This document shows, piece by piece, positions 37,378-47,189 of a stretch of 64,000 bases of DNA. Source of the stretch: Rhodocyclaceae bacterium (GTDB taxonomy: Bacteria > Pseudomonadota > Gammaproteobacteria > Burkholderiales > Rhodocyclaceae); assembly GCA_016791105.1 (NCBI GenBank), contig JAEUNM010000092.1, positions 1 to 64,000 on the forward strand. The letters are read 5' to 3'. The position numbers and the translations under genes are program-made. The notes beneath the pieces were generated by a model. The model made no database searches, was not told where the DNA came from, and was given only the letters and a program-made list of their open reading frames with translations. The stretch's first letter is position 1; the number at the start of each line of letters is the position of its first letter.

Positions 37378-38415
37378 TCAGCCGTTCTTGACGCGCGCCA
37401 CCACTGCTGCGGCGTAGTCCTTGGTGCTGGCTTTTCCGCCCAGGTCGCCGGTACGTATCATGTCGACATTAAGCGTATCGAAAATCGCCTTGCGCATGCG
37501 ATCGCCGCGATCATTGAGGCCGATGTGGTCCAGCATCATGGCCGCCGCGAGCATGAGCGCAGTCGGGTTGGCAATGCCGCGCCCCGCGATGTCGGGCGCT
37601 GAACCGTGCACGGCTTCGAATATCGCCGCATGCTCGCCGATGTTGGCACCGGGCGCCATGCCCAGCCCGCCGATCAGGCCGGCAATTTCGTCCGACAGGA
37701 TGTCACCGAACAGATTGGTCGTGACCAGTACGTCGAACTGCCACGGGTTCATCACCAGTTTCATCGCGCAGGCGTCGATGATCACTTCGTCCATGACGAT
37801 TTTGTCCTTGTACTTCTGCGCATAGAGATCGCGCGCGGTTTCCAGGAAAATGCCCGTCAGCGCCTTCATGATGTTGGCTTTGTGCACCACGGTCACCTTC
37901 TTGCGACCCTTGGCGATTGCGTAGTCGAACGCGAATTCCAGAATGCGGCGCGAGCCCTGGCGCGTATTGACGCCGGTCGCGATGGCTACGGCGTGAGGAT
38001 CGCCATCGATGGGAATGAAGTGCTCATAGCCCATGTACAGCCCCTCGTTATTTTCCCGCACCAGTACCAGGTTGATATTTTCGAAACGGCCGCCCGGAAT
38101 GACCGTTTGTGCCGGGCGCAGGTTGGCATAGAGCTTGAATTCTTCGCGCAGGCGCACGTTGGAGGAGCGATAGCCGCCCCCGACTGGGGTTTCCAGCGGC
38201 CCTTTGAGCGCCAACTTGGTGCGGCGTATGCTGTCCAGCGTGGCTGCCGGCAGCGGATCGCCGGCGGATTGCACGCCGGCCATCCCAGCGACCTGCATGT
38301 CCCAGTCGAAAGGCGCTTCCAGCGCTTCGAGCACGGCACAGGTCGCTTCGGTAATTTCGGTTCCTATCCCGTCACCCGGAATGAGCGTGGCGGGAATGCG
38401 CGTCGTAGCGGTCAT
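37378..38415 (-). CDS. NAD-dependent isocitrate dehydrogenase
   Basis: A 345-aa member of the isocitrate/isopropylmalate dehydrogenase family. The short length, start TATTRIPATLIPGDGIGTEI, substrate-binding segment GGGYRSSNVRLREEFKLYAN, VRENNEGLYMG, and the Mg-binding NLFGDILSDEIAGLIGGLGM place it with NAD-linked isocitrate dehydrogenase rather than 3-isopropylmalate dehydrogenase; no leu genes are nearby. It oxidises isocitrate to 2-oxoglutarate in the TCA cycle. ATG 38415 is preceded by AGGGGAAA. It is followed by a good terminator and appears monocistronic, 75 nt from dnaQ. Confidence 0.88.
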   Translation of the reverse strand: MTATTRIPATLIPGDGIGTEITEATCAVLEALEAPFDWDMQVAGMAGVQSAGDPLPAATLDSIRRTKLALKGPLETPVGGGYRSSNVRLREEFKLYANLRPAQTVIPGGRFENINLVLVRENNEGLYMGYEHFIPIDGDPHAVAIATGVNTRQGSRRILEFAFDYAIAKGRKKVTVVHKANIMKALTGIFLETARDLYAQKYKDKIVMDEVIIDACAMKLVMNPWQFDVLVTTNLFGDILSDEIAGLIGGLGMAPGANIGEHAAIFEAVHGSAPDIAGRGIANPTALMLAAAMMLDHIGLNDRGDRMRKAIFDTLNVDMIRTGDLGGKASTKDYAAAVVARVKNG

Positions 38416-38490
38416 GTATGGTTTCCCCTTCAAGTTGTGGATCGAAGCCGCGCCGTGCGGCAACCCTCAATTGTACGCAGCAGTCGATAT

Positions 38491-39207
38491 TCAGCCCGTC
38501 GCGGCTTTTGCGTCAAGTGCACGCCAGACACACTTGCCGCCGCTGGCTTTGTCGATTTCCGCCAGCAGCCGCTCATGCGCCGCCAATTCGTCAGGACCGG
38601 CACGCAGCACCTTGAGCGGGCCGCGCGCAACCGCGACGATGGCAGGTCCGCCGGCAGCGGCGGTTTCCAGTTCTATGGCCAGACTTTCCTGGCCACGCGT
38701 CATGGCGAGATACACCTCGGCCAACAGTTCCGCATCCAGCAGCGCGCCGTGCATCTGGCGGTTGGAATTGTCGACTTCGTAGCGCTCGCACAATGCGTCC
38801 AGTGAATTTTTGCGTCCCGGATGCAACTCGCGTGCCAAGCGCCATGTATCGATCACGCCGGCGCAAAAACTGTCCAGCGGCGGCTGAGAAAGCAACGCAA
38901 ATTCGTGGTTGAGAAATCCAGTATCGAAGGCGGCGTTATGGATCACCAATTCGGCGCCGCTCAGAAAAGCGACCAGCTCGGCGGCAATTTCGCGGAATTT
39001 CGGTTTATCGACCAGAAATTCGTTGGTGATGCCATGCACTGCCATGGCGCCGGCCTCGATTTCACGCTCCGGATTCAGATAGCGGTGGAAGTGGCGGCCG
39101 CTGGCCTTGCGTGCCACCAGTTCGATACAGCCGATTTCGATCACCCGATCGCCGGTTTTCCAGTCCAGGCCGGTGGTTTCGGTGTCCAGTATGATTTGTC
39201 GCGTCAT
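38491..39207 (-). CDS. dnaQ: DNA polymerase III epsilon subunit (3'-5' proofreading exonuclease)
   Basis: A 238-aa DnaQ/DEDDh exonuclease. Exo I is [20 protein letters not shown] (D and E ligands), Exo [16 protein letters not shown], Exo III His-Asp in [21 protein letters not shown]-terminal segment after about residue 185 would bind the alpha subunit. The ATG at 39207 overlaps the rnhA stop by 4 nt (ATGA), so the two are translationally coupled, the standard rnhA-dnaQ pair. Confidence 0.95.
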   Translation of the reverse strand: MTRQIILDTETTGLDWKTGDRVIEIGCIELVARKASGRHFHRYLNPEREIEAGAMAVHGITNEFLVDKPKFREIAAELVAFLSGAELVIHNAAFDTGFLNHEFALLSQPPLDSFCAGVIDTWRLARELHPGRKNSLDALCERYEVDNSNRQMHGALLDAELLAEVYLAMTRGQESLAIELETAAAGGPAIVAVARGPLKVLRAGPDELAAHERLLAEIDKASGGKCVWRALDAKAATG

Positions 39208-39683
39208 GCATTGCCCCCCGCCGCGCGTAGTGAAGCGATTCCGCGTCGCGCCAGTGCATCGGCGCGTTCGTTTTCGGCATGCCCGGAGTGCCCGCGCACC
39301 CAGCGCCACTCGATCTGGTGCGGCGCTGCCAGGCGCTCGAGTTCCTGCCACAAATCCTTGTTTTTCACGGGCTTACGGTCTGCCGTCTGCCAGCCGCGGC
39401 GCTTCCAGTTGGGTACCCATTCGGAAATGCCTTTTTGCACATATTGCGAATCGGTATACACGCGCAGGCTTACCGGGCGCTTGAGTGAGCGCAGCGCCTC
39501 GATGACCGCCGCCAGTTCCATGCGATTATTGGTGGTATCGGGCACCCCGCCCCACAATTCCTTTTCCAGGCCGGCGCGGTCGCCGCTCACCAGGCGCAGT
39601 ATGGCGCCCCAGCCGCCCGGCCCGGGGTTGCCGCTGCAAGCGCCGTCGGTAAAAATTTCCACTTCGTCCATGCTGTCGGGCAT
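39204..39683 (-). CDS. rnhA: ribonuclease HI
   Basis: A 159-aa endonuclease cutting RNA in RNA-DNA hybrids. The catalytic carboxylates are in [17 protein letters not shown] (Asp), [13 protein letters not shown] (Glu), [12 protein letters not shown] (Asp) and [12 protein letters not shown] (Asp). ATG 39683 is used; another ATG four codons on (39671) also fits and neither has a clear ribosome-binding site. The upstream methyltransferase gene ends 8 nt before it, so translation may depend on coupling. Confidence 0.95.
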   Translation of the reverse strand: MPDSMDEVEIFTDGACSGNPGPGGWGAILRLVSGDRAGLEKELWGGVPDTTNNRMELAAVIEALRSLKRPVSLRVYTDSQYVQKGISEWVPNWKRRGWQTADRKPVKNKDLWQELERLAAPHQIEWRWVRGHSGHAENERADALARRGIASLRAAGGNA

Positions 39684-39691
39684 ATTGGCAT

Positions 39692-40414
39692 TCAATGTTT
39701 GTTGGCGCGCGGTTCCACCGGCGCCGCCAGGGCTTTGGCCGCCGCCAGGCGATCTTTCCAGCGCGGGGTGATGACCCGCATGCCGGGCGCGCGCTTGACC
39801 GCCTGCAGCACATAGGCGCCGCCGGCGATGGGCCACCAGCGGTCGCCCGCCGCGTCCATGAAGGCGCAGCGCAGCAGCCATTTTTCGGTACGTACCGGCG
39901 GCACGTAACAGCCGAACCAGCCGGCATGGGTTTCAAAACCCAGCAGTTTGAGCCAGTCCTTCAGGCGCGGCACCGACAGATAGACGCCGTTCCACGGATA
40001 GCTTGCCCCCTGGCGCCGCCACAGCCTGCGCAGGCCCCAAAGGCTGTAAGGGTTGAATCCGCTCAATACGATATTGCCCTCGGGCACCAGCACGCGCTCC
40101 ACCTCGCGCAACACCTGATGCGGATCGCGCGAAAATTCGAGCACGTGCGGCAGCACCATGAGATCCACGGACTGCGCGGCGAATGGCAACTGGGTTTCGT
40201 CCAGCCGCAGTTGTACGTCGGCCGGCACGCCGGCACTGCGTACCCGCAACGGCATGCGATTGGCGCGTAACAAATCGAATTCGGGCAGGCCGATCTGCAC
40301 CGCGTTGAAGCCGAATATATCGACGACGGCCTGATCGTAGCGCGCCTGCTCCCACTGCATGGCATAGCTGCCCAGCGGCGTTTCCAGCCATTCGCGCAGC
40401 GCCGACATTGACAT
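39692..40414 (-). CDS. SAM-dependent methyltransferase (gloB-linked type)
   Basis: A 240-aa class I methyltransferase. The protein begins [20 protein letters not shown] and carries [20 protein letters not shown] and [17 protein letters not shown], with the post-motif region [15 protein letters not shown]; the glycine-rich motif I is weak. Related genes sit between gloB and rnhA in many beta- and gammaproteobacteria; the substrate is unknown. ATG 40414 (or 40408) is chosen because upstream codons run into gloB, which is read divergently from 40443. It is followed after 8 nt by rnhA. Confidence 0.85.
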   Translation of the reverse strand: MSMSALREWLETPLGSYAMQWEQARYDQAVVDIFGFNAVQIGLPEFDLLRANRMPLRVRSAGVPADVQLRLDETQLPFAAQSVDLMVLPHVLEFSRDPHQVLREVERVLVPEGNIVLSGFNPYSLWGLRRLWRRQGASYPWNGVYLSVPRLKDWLKLLGFETHAGWFGCYVPPVRTEKWLLRCAFMDAAGDRWWPIAGGAYVLQAVKRAPGMRVITPRWKDRLAAAKALAAPVEPRANKH

Positions 40415-40442
40415 TTCAGCCGGCGCGTCCAACACTGCGTCC

Positions 40443-41222
40443 ATGGAAATCGAAGCTATCCCGGCATTTCGCGACAACTATCTGTGGCTTGCCCGCGCCG
40501 GTCGCACGGCCATCGTGGTGGATCCGGGCGATGCAGCGCCGGTCGCAGCGCGCCTGCATGAGTGCGGCCTGCGCCTGGCGGCCATACTGATTACCCATCA
40601 TCACGCCGATCACGTCGGTGGTCTGGTCAAACTTGCTGGAACTTACGCCGCGCCCGTGTACGGGCCGGCGCATGAGGCGATCGAAGGCGTCACGCATCCT
40701 GTACGCGAAGGCGATTGGGTGGAATTGACGGATTGGGAAGAAGCGCCGCCGCTACGTTTTCAGGTGCTGGAAGTGCCCGGACATACGCTGGGTCACGTCG
40801 CTTATTATCGCCCAAACACTTTATTTTGTGGGGACACGCTGTTCGGCGCCGGTTGCGGCCGGCTGTTCGAAGGTACGCCGCAGCAAATGTGGGGGTCGCT
40901 GGCGCGGCTCGCCGCGCTGCCGCCCGACACCCTGGTGTATTGCGCGCACGAATATACGGAATCAAACCTGCAATTTGCGGCCGTGGCCGATCCCGACAAT
41001 CCGGCGCTCGCCGAGCGGCGCCGGCAGGTAGCCGAATTGCGCGCCGCCGGACGGCCCAGCGTGCCATTCCGATTGGCGGAAGAGCTTGCGACCAATCCAT
41101 TTTTGCGCGCCGGAGAACCCGCGCTGCGCGCCGCAGCCGCCGGCATGAGCGGCCGCCAGCCGGAGAGTGCGACCGACAGTTTTGCGATGTTGCGGGCCTG
41201 GAAAGACGCATTTCGCGCCTGA
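40443..41222 (+). CDS. gloB: hydroxyacylglutathione hydrolase (glyoxalase II)
   Basis: A 259-aa metallo-beta-lactamase-fold enzyme hydrolysing S-lactoylglutathione in methylglyoxal detoxification. The binuclear metal motif THHHADH is at residues 51-57; further ligands are in VPGHTLGHVAYY, LFCGDTLFGAGCGRLFEGT and VYCAHEYTESNLQFA, the last being glyoxalase-II-specific. The C-terminal glutathione-binding helices are present. In relatives gloB is often followed by mltD; here the two-gene signalling pair at 41242-42605 lies between them. Confidence 0.95.
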   Translation: MEIEAIPAFRDNYLWLARAGRTAIVVDPGDAAPVAARLHECGLRLAAILITHHHADHVGGLVKLAGTYAAPVYGPAHEAIEGVTHPVREGDWVELTDWEEAPPLRFQVLEVPGHTLGHVAYYRPNTLFCGDTLFGAGCGRLFEGTPQQMWGSLARLAALPPDTLVYCAHEYTESNLQFAAVADPDNPALAERRRQVAELRAAGRPSVPFRLAEELATNPFLRAGEPALRAAAAGMSGRQPESATDSFAMLRAWKDAFRA

Positions 41223-41241
41223 ACCGGCCGTGCCGGCAATC

Positions 41242-41643
41242 CTAGGTGCTGCGCGCCGCCTTCCCCAGATGCGCCACCGCGCGCTTCAGCGTAGCCAGTA
41301 CGCGCTGGGCATTGAAGGGTTTTACGACGTAGCCGCTGGCGCCCGCGGTGATCGCCGCTTCCACGGTGTCGCGGTCGGAATTGGCAGTAATCATGAGCAC
41401 TACGATGTCCGCCCACTGCGCCTTGATGGCGCGCAGCGTTTCCAGTCCGTCGCTATTTGGCATCACGATATCCAGGCACACCACGTCCGGCTTCAGCCTT
41501 TCGGTCTGCGCCAGGGCCGTCTCGCCGTCGCGTGCCTCGCCTACCACCAGATAGGCCTCCTGTCGCAAAATCCCGCGCAGCAGCGCGCGCATCATGTCGT
41601 TGTCGTCCACGATCAGGACGGTCGGCCTTTTTTCAGCGGCCAT
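41242..41643 (-). CDS. CheY-like single-domain response regulator
   Basis: 133 aa, one receiver domain and nothing else. The acidic pair is in LIVDDNDMMRALLRGIL, the phospho-acceptor is D58 in VVCLDIVMPNSDGLETL, the Thr/Ser switch in VLMITANSDRDTV, and Lys in GYVVKPFNAQRV. It lies 2 nt after the stop of the REC-GGDEF gene, so both form an operon. Output is presumably protein-protein interaction; the partner is unknown. ATG 41643 is preferred over an upstream GTG. Confidence 0.9.
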   Translation of the reverse strand: MAAEKRPTVLIVDDNDMMRALLRGILRQEAYLVVGEARDGETALAQTERLKPDVVCLDIVMPNSDGLETLRAIKAQWADIVVLMITANSDRDTVEAAITAGASGYVVKPFNAQRVLATLKRAVAHLGKAARST

Positions 41644-41645
41644 GC

Positions 41646-42605
41646 CTACCCCGCACGGACCGCGACTGCGCCTGCTGCGCAACGATTGCGCCCGCCACGC
41701 TTGGCCTGGTAGAGCGCATGGTCGGCATGTTCCAGCAAGGCGTGTATCGGGCTGGCTTCATGGGTTGGTTGCGCCGTCGCGACGCCTATCGACACGGTAA
41801 TGACAGCATCCACCTTCGACGAGGCATGGGGAATTTCCAGGCCGCGTACCGCGCGGCATACCATCGCGGCAAGTTCCTGCGCGTCGCCAAGCTGGATGCC
41901 AGGCATCAATGCGGCGAATTCCTCGCCGCCATATCGCGCCGCCAGATCCGAGGCGCGCCGCAATTGCCCGGCCAGCGACGAAGCGACCAGCTTGAGGCAT
42001 TCATCGCCCGCCAGATGCCCGTAGGTGTCGTTATATTGCTTGAAAAAATCGACATCCACGATCATGCAGGACACCGGCTCGCGGGAACGCAGCGCGCGGC
42101 GCCACTCGCGCTCCAGTGCTGCATCGAAACAACGCCGGTTGGCAATACCGGTCAACCCATCCACCTGCGACAGGCGCAGCAATTCGCGATTCATCGAATC
42201 CAGCCGTTGCGACATTTGCACCAGCGAATGCCGCATGCGCATGATGCGCTGCATGGCGCGGACTTTCGCCCGCAGCACGGTTTCGCTGACCGGCTTGAGC
42301 AGATAGTCGTCGCCGCCGGCAACCAGAGCCTTTTCGAGATTTTCATCGCCGGCGAGGCCGGTCAGGAAAATGATGGGGGTCCATTCGCCGGCGCGCTCCA
42401 GCGCGCGCAGACGCCGCGCGACCTCCATTCCATCCATGCCCGGCATGATGATGTCCAGCAGCACGAGATCGGGGCGTTCGCGGCGGAAGGCCTCGATTCC
42501 GCTCTCGCCGTCGCGAGCCTGTATTGGATCGATACCCAGGCGCTGCAGTTGGTGACTGACCAGAGCAAGGCTGGTCATGGTGTCTTCGATAATAAGGGCC
42601 TTCAT
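41646..42605 (-). CDS. response regulator diguanylate cyclase (REC-GGDEF)
   Basis: 319 aa. The receiver (about 1-120) has D51 as acceptor in LVLLDIIMPGMDG and LLKPVSE; a coiled linker follows (RHSLVQMSQRLDSMNRELL), then the GGDEF domain from DGLTGIANRRCFD. The active motif is GGEEF (226-230), which is catalytically competent, and an RxxD product-inhibition site (R217, D220) lies just before it, so the enzyme should make c-di-GMP and be feedback-limited. VDFFKQYNDTYGHLAGD is intact. It resembles PleD/WspR-type cyclases. The CheY-like gene follows immediately. Confidence 0.93.
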   Translation of the reverse strand: MKALIIEDTMTSLALVSHQLQRLGIDPIQARDGESGIEAFRRERPDLVLLDIIMPGMDGMEVARRLRALERAGEWTPIIFLTGLAGDENLEKALVAGGDDYLLKPVSETVLRAKVRAMQRIMRMRHSLVQMSQRLDSMNRELLRLSQVDGLTGIANRRCFDAALEREWRRALRSREPVSCMIVDVDFFKQYNDTYGHLAGDECLKLVASSLAGQLRRASDLAARYGGEEFAALMPGIQLGDAQELAAMVCRAVRGLEIPHASSKVDAVITVSIGVATAQPTHEASPIHALLEHADHALYQAKRGGRNRCAAGAVAVRAG

Positions 42606-42669
42606 GGGGCAGTTGCAGTCGTGAGGATTACCCGATCCGGACGCTGGCAGAATCCTGCCGCATGCCCTG

Positions 42670-42697
42670 CTAACGGACGGGCACCGCGAGAACTTTA
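42670..42697 (-). promoter_or_regulatory. candidate sigma-28-like promoter of the REC-GGDEF operon
   Basis: Minus strand: TAAAGTTC (7 of 8), then 12 nt, TCCGTTAG. The -35 is strong, the -10 imperfect, and the spacer is one base longer than ideal. It lies about 65 nt upstream of the ATG at 42605. Confidence 0.4.
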
Positions 42698-42819
42698 GGC
42701 CCGCGCCGTAGCGACACGCAGGTTTCGCAGAGGGGGACCGGCTGCGGGTGCGAACACAGACTGCGCGCCCGGCCTATTTGACGCACCGCGCCACGGAAGC
42801 TAGCATTGCGGGCTTGCCG

Positions 42820-44337
42820 ATGGCGGTTGCGTTGATGTCGATATGTTCGTTCCACCGCTTTTTTCGGTACCTCGCACTGCTTCTGGCCTTGGCCGCAAGC
42901 GCGCCCGCGGGTGCCGACGAACTGCCCGCCACGCCTGAGGCGGCGCCTGCGCCTGCGCCCGGCAATGCGGGCGACGCGACGCCGGAACAAGGCGCGGCAA
43001 GCACCGTCGAAGCCGCTACGCCACAGCCCTTACCGCGGCCAAATCCGGCGCCCTCGCTTGCGACCGTGCCGGAATCTCAAGTCCAGTCCGCCCGGCAAGT
43101 CGAATCTTTAGGCGAACTGCGCGGCTCGCTGGGCGCCATCCGTCCCATCGACCTGACCGTACCGGCCGAAGATATCTGGGGACGCATACGGCAGGGATTT
43201 GCGATGCCGGACCTCGACACGCCCCAGGTGGCGGAACAACAGGCCTGGTATCTGGCGCGCCCGCAATATTTGCAGCGCGTGATCGAGCGCGGCCGGCTTT
43301 ACCTCTATCACATCGTCGAAGAAATCGAAAAGCGCGGCATGCCCACCGAACTGGCACTGCTGCCGATGGTGGAAAGCGCCTATAACCCCAACGCGCTGTC
43401 GCCGGCGCGCGCGAGCGGCCTATGGCAATTCATTCCATCCACCGGGCGCATGTTCGGACTTGCGCAGGACGCATGGAAAGACGACCGGCGCGACATCGTC
43501 GCGTCCACCGCCGCGGCGCTGGAATACCTCCAGCGCATCTACGAAATGCATGGCGACTGGCAGTTGGCGCTGGCTTCGTACAACTGGGGTGAAGGCAGCG
43601 TGGCGCGCGCCATCGCAAAAAATCAGGCGGCCGGGCTGCCCACCGAATACGCCAGCCTGTCCATGCCGAATGAAACGCGCAACTACGTGCCCAAATTGCA
43701 GGCACTGAAAAACATCATCGCGCGCCCGGCCCTGTTCGGCATCCAGCTCGATCCGATTCCGAACCAGCCCTACTTCGCGACGCTAAGCCGGCCGCGCGAC
43801 ATGGACATCGGCACGGCAGCACGCCTGGCCAATATGGACGTGGACGATTTTCTGGCGCTCAATCCGCAACACAAGCGCAATTATCTGCGCGCCGGCCAGG
43901 GCGGCCTGGTGCTGCCGCGCGACCGCATTGATACTTTCCTGACCAATGTGGAAAACGGGGATGACGCGGCAGGCCGTTTGCAGACCTACGAAGTAAAAGC
44001 CCACGAAAGCCTGGAAAGACTGGCCGTGCGCTTCAAACTCAGTGCGGCGGAACTGCGCCGCATCAATAGCCTGGGGCCACACGAACAACCCGAGGCCGGC
44101 ACCAATCTTCTGGTGCCCGAGCCAGGTACCCGTGCACGTGGCGGTCTTGCGGAATTGTCCATGCCGCGCCTGTCGGCAGGCACGCACGAGCCCAGCGCGG
44201 CACGCCACGACAAGCCTGCGCGTGCCACACACGCGCGCGTACGAGGCGGCCGCCACGCAAGTTCCAACAAACCAGCTAGCAGCCGATCGCACAAAAAGCC
44301 GGCAGCAAAAGCCTCCTCCAAGAAAAAATCGCGCTGA
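42820..44337 (+). CDS. mltD: membrane-bound lytic transglycosylase D
   Basis: About 505 aa. An N-terminal hydrophobic leader (FRYLALLLALAASAPAGA) without a clear lipobox precedes a Pro/Ala-rich spacer, then the SLT domain with catalytic Glu in LLPMVESAYNPNALSPARAS and GLWQFIPSTGRMFGL, and later ASYNWGEGSVARAI and MPNETRNYVPKLQALKNI, all typical of MltD. One LysM-like peptidoglycan-binding module follows (YEVKAHESLERLAVRFKLSA); E. coli MltD has two. The tail is Lys/Arg/Ser-rich and basic. Start is uncertain (42820 or 42835; a GTG at 42748 is also in frame). Confidence 0.9.
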   Translation: MAVALMSICSFHRFFRYLALLLALAASAPAGADELPATPEAAPAPAPGNAGDATPEQGAASTVEAATPQPLPRPNPAPSLATVPESQVQSARQVESLGELRGSLGAIRPIDLTVPAEDIWGRIRQGFAMPDLDTPQVAEQQAWYLARPQYLQRVIERGRLYLYHIVEEIEKRGMPTELALLPMVESAYNPNALSPARASGLWQFIPSTGRMFGLAQDAWKDDRRDIVASTAAALEYLQRIYEMHGDWQLALASYNWGEGSVARAIAKNQAAGLPTEYASLSMPNETRNYVPKLQALKNIIARPALFGIQLDPIPNQPYFATLSRPRDMDIGTAARLANMDVDDFLALNPQHKRNYLRAGQGGLVLPRDRIDTFLTNVENGDDAAGRLQTYEVKAHESLERLAVRFKLSAAELRRINSLGPHEQPEAGTNLLVPEPGTRARGGLAELSMPRLSAGTHEPSAARHDKPARATHARVRGGRHASSNKPASSRSHKKPAAKASSKKKSR

Positions 44338-44446
44338 CTGGCGCGCAGCGCTGACCACCTCATCCGCGCGACGCAATCCGGGCGGGCCAGCAAAAGCCTG
44401 ATGGACTCGCAGGGCCGGACTGTCCCGCCCTTGCCCGTTTATTCGC

Positions 44447-44473
44447 TCAAGTCAGCCCGCCACGGGCCGTAAA
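44447..44473 (+). promoter_or_regulatory. candidate sigma-28 promoter of the HDOD gene
   Basis: Plus strand: TCAAGTCA, 11 nt, GCCGTAAA. The spacing is exact and the GCCG core intact. A stem-loop (gccgag ... ctcggc, about 44482-44505) follows in the leader before the ATG at 44526. Confidence 0.4.
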
Positions 44474-44525
44474 TGCCGCGAGGCCGAGCACTTTCCGGCT
44501 CGGCATAAAATCGGAGCAGGCAACA

Positions 44526-45356
44526 ATGGGCGACAATTTGCAGGACTGTCTGGGGCTGGTGTTGCGCTTTTCGCGCGAACTGGAAAATGGCGACGTGGTA
44601 TTCCCCACCAGCACGGCCGTTTCCGCACGCCTGCTGGCGGCGCTCAATGACCCGGACATGCACCTGCAGCAGGCCGCTCGCATCATCCAGACCGAACCTC
44701 TGGTCGCCACGCGCATCATTTCGCTGGCCAATTCCGCCATGGCGGCGGGCGCGCGGCAACTAGCCGACGTGCCCAGCGCGCTATTGCGGGTAGGCCTCAA
44801 TGCCGCGCGCGTGGTGGCATTACTGGTCGTCACCAAACAATTGCTGCGCGCGCCTGCCCTGCACAGCCACAAGGCGCTGGCGGCGGAGCTGTGGCAGCGC
44901 AGCGCCTACCTGGCGGCGCTGTGCCGCGTCATCGCCATGCGCATGACCCGCGTCAATCCGGACGAAGCGCTATACGCCGGCCTGGCGCACAACCTGGGCC
45001 AGTTCTACCTCTTGTCGCGCGCAGCCGAAAAGCCGGAAATGCTGGAACAGAGCAAACTGTTCGCGAAACTGCTGTATGGCTATCCGGCCATCATCACGCG
45101 GCCGCTGCTGACGAAATTGCAAATCCCCACGCGCATCATCGAAGCGGTCACCATCCAAGGGCGGGCCGCCGCCATTCCGCCGCAAAACCTTTATGACGTC
45201 GTCGCGCTGGCGCGCCTGCTCACACCCCAGGCCGGCCCCGGATCGGAACCGGCCGTCGCGGACGCAGCGGAATTTTCCGAAATCGAGGTGATACGCGACT
45301 GCATCGCCAGCGCCGGCGAAGACCTCGACGGCACGCTACGCATGCTGCACGCCTGA
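44526..45356 (+). CDS. HDOD domain protein
   Basis: 276 aa. The HDOD domain occupies most of the protein, with TEPLVATRIISLANSAM, LADVPSALLRVGLNAARVVA and YAGLAHNLGQFYLLSRA as typical elements. HDOD proteins lack full HD-phosphohydrolase catalytic residues and act as signalling adaptors, often near chemotaxis or c-di-GMP genes. ATG 44526 is preceded by GGAGCAGG. No other output domain is fused. A sigma-28-like site upstream fits a motility-linked role, although the protein target is unknown. Confidence 0.85.
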   Translation: MGDNLQDCLGLVLRFSRELENGDVVFPTSTAVSARLLAALNDPDMHLQQAARIIQTEPLVATRIISLANSAMAAGARQLADVPSALLRVGLNAARVVALLVVTKQLLRAPALHSHKALAAELWQRSAYLAALCRVIAMRMTRVNPDEALYAGLAHNLGQFYLLSRAAEKPEMLEQSKLFAKLLYGYPAIITRPLLTKLQIPTRIIEAVTIQGRAAAIPPQNLYDVVALARLLTPQAGPGSEPAVADAAEFSEIEVIRDCIASAGEDLDGTLRMLHA

Positions 45357-45761
45357 ATACCGTGGCCCGGCAGCGCCGGCTCGGAGCTGCACCCCCCGCA
45401 TCAACGCGCATGGCCGCTCGGGCTTAGCCACAAGCCTTGCCTTGTTCGCACATTGATGCGAAACTGCGCGGAAACAAAATGTCCCGCGCAGCGGCGGGAA
45501 AATCCGGGGGAGACATGACTGCTGCAATTTCCATCGCGCATCGTTTTTGCCTGCCCAATAGCCGGATTGCACGTTTCGCTTGCGCCCCGCTGCACCGCCG
45601 CCAAAAAACTCGTAGTCATGGCATGAAAACCCCGCCCGCGCCCGGCGTGCCGGCCGCTGCGGTCGACTGGCCGCGTTTCCGGGGTGGCCATGCCGGGTGA
45701 TTTTTTGCCAGCCTGGCACCGCCCGATAATCGCTCGCGTACCAATAAGGAAAGCCGCCGAC
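45357..45761 (+). promoter_or_regulatory. 405-bp region upstream of the Liv-type ABC operon
   Basis: No gene is seen. At 45725-45730 GATAAT could be a -10 element about 32 nt before the binding-protein ATG, with no good -35 at the right distance. TAAGGAAAG at 45745-45753 is the ribosome-binding site of the first gene. Confidence 0.3.
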
Positions 45762-46979
45762 ATGAGCAGATTCAACACGATTTGCGCCGGCCTCATGCTG
45801 GCCCTCGCCACACCCACCGTTACGGCCCAGGTGAAACTGAGCGACGGGTCGATCAAGATAGGCGTGCTGACCGACCTGTCCGGGCTGTATGCGGAAATCG
45901 GCGGCCCCGGCGCGGTCGAGGCGGTACGCATGGCGGCGGCCGATTTCATGAAGGAAAACCCTGCCATCAAGGTTGAAGTGCTGGCCGCCGACCATCAGAA
46001 CAAAGCCGACGTCGCGGCGGCGAGGACACGCGACTGGCTGGATGTGCAAAAGGTCGACATGATTACCGACCTGGTGAATTCGGGTTCGGCCTTGGCCACC
46101 GTGAAGGTGGCGGCGGAAAGAAAGCGCATCGTGATCGTGAACGGCGCCGCCTCGACACGCCTCACCAATCAGGACTGCACGCCCTACTCCGTGCATTACG
46201 CCTACGACGCCACGGCACTCGCCAATGGCGCCGGCAAGTACATCGTGCGCAATGGCGGCGACAGTTGGTATTTCGTGACCTCCGACAACGCATTCGGACA
46301 GTCGCTGGAAAAAGAGGTCGCGGAAATCGTGAGCGCGAATGGCGGCAAGGTGCTGGGCAGTTCGCGCCACCCGCTAGGCAGCCAGGACATGACCTCGCTG
46401 CTGCTCAAGGCACAGTCATCGCGCGCGAAAATCATCGGTCTGGCCAATGCCGGCGGCGACGCCATCCACACCATCAAAGCCGCCTACGACTTCGGCCTGA
46501 TCTCTTTCGGCAAGCAAAAACTGGCCGGCCTGCTGGTCTTTCTGACCGACGTGCACGCGCTAGGCCTGGAGGCAACGCAGGGCATGTTCGTGACCGACGG
46601 CTTCTACTGGAACATGAACGAGCAAACCCGCAAGTGGTCGGCCCGCTACGCGGAGCGCATGAACCGCCCGCCGACCATGGTGCAGGCCGCCGATTATTCA
46701 TCGACCATGCATTATCTGAACGCGGTCAAAGCGGCGGGCACCGACGAGGCTGACGCCGTGATGCGGCAGATGCGCGCCATTCCGGTAAACGATTTTTTCG
46801 CCAAGAACGGCGTACTGCGCGCCGACGGTCGCTTCGTGCATGACATGTACCTGATGGAAGTAAAGTCACCTGGCAATTCGAAAATGCCCTGGGATTATTA
46901 CTCCATCGTCGCCACCATACCAGGCGACGAAGCGTTTATTCCCTTGTCGCGCAGTGCCTGCCCCTTGCTTGCAAAATGA
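45762..46979 (+). CDS. Liv-type ABC transporter substrate-binding protein 1
   Basis: A 405-aa periplasmic binding protein of the type-I fold (Leu/Ile/Val family, Peripla_BP_6). The signal peptide is FNTICAGLMLALATPTVTA. The mature part starts KLSDGSIKIGVLTDLSGLYA; ligand-pocket-like segments are ADHQNKADVAAARTRDWLD, NGAASTRLTNQDCTPYSVHY and GGDSWYFVTSDNAFG. Relatives annotated in betaproteobacteria take up branched-chain amino acids, amides or aromatic compounds; the ligand here is unknown. It is the first gene of six and a close paralogue of the protein at 48692-49915. Confidence 0.9.
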   Translation: MSRFNTICAGLMLALATPTVTAQVKLSDGSIKIGVLTDLSGLYAEIGGPGAVEAVRMAAADFMKENPAIKVEVLAADHQNKADVAAARTRDWLDVQKVDMITDLVNSGSALATVKVAAERKRIVIVNGAASTRLTNQDCTPYSVHYAYDATALANGAGKYIVRNGGDSWYFVTSDNAFGQSLEKEVAEIVSANGGKVLGSSRHPLGSQDMTSLLLKAQSSRAKIIGLANAGGDAIHTIKAAYDFGLISFGKQKLAGLLVFLTDVHALGLEATQGMFVTDGFYWNMNEQTRKWSARYAERMNRPPTMVQAADYSSTMHYLNAVKAAGTDEADAVMRQMRAIPVNDFFAKNGVLRADGRFVHDMYLMEVKSPGNSKMPWDYYSIVATIPGDEAFIPLSRSACPLLAK

Positions 46980-47189
46980 CGCTCGCGCGTCCGGGGCTAC
47001 CGCAAAGGTGTAGAAAATGTCGCGCGCACAGCGGTGCCACGGCATCGGAATGTGTTAAATTCAGGTTTCGCACTAGAGACTCGCGCTGCGCCGCAACATT
47101 GGCACCTGTTGAAAAAAGCGAGCAAAACTGCGACACTCAACAAAAATTAGAACTAATAAGAACGAAGCGACCACAGTGGAGGAGCGGAC

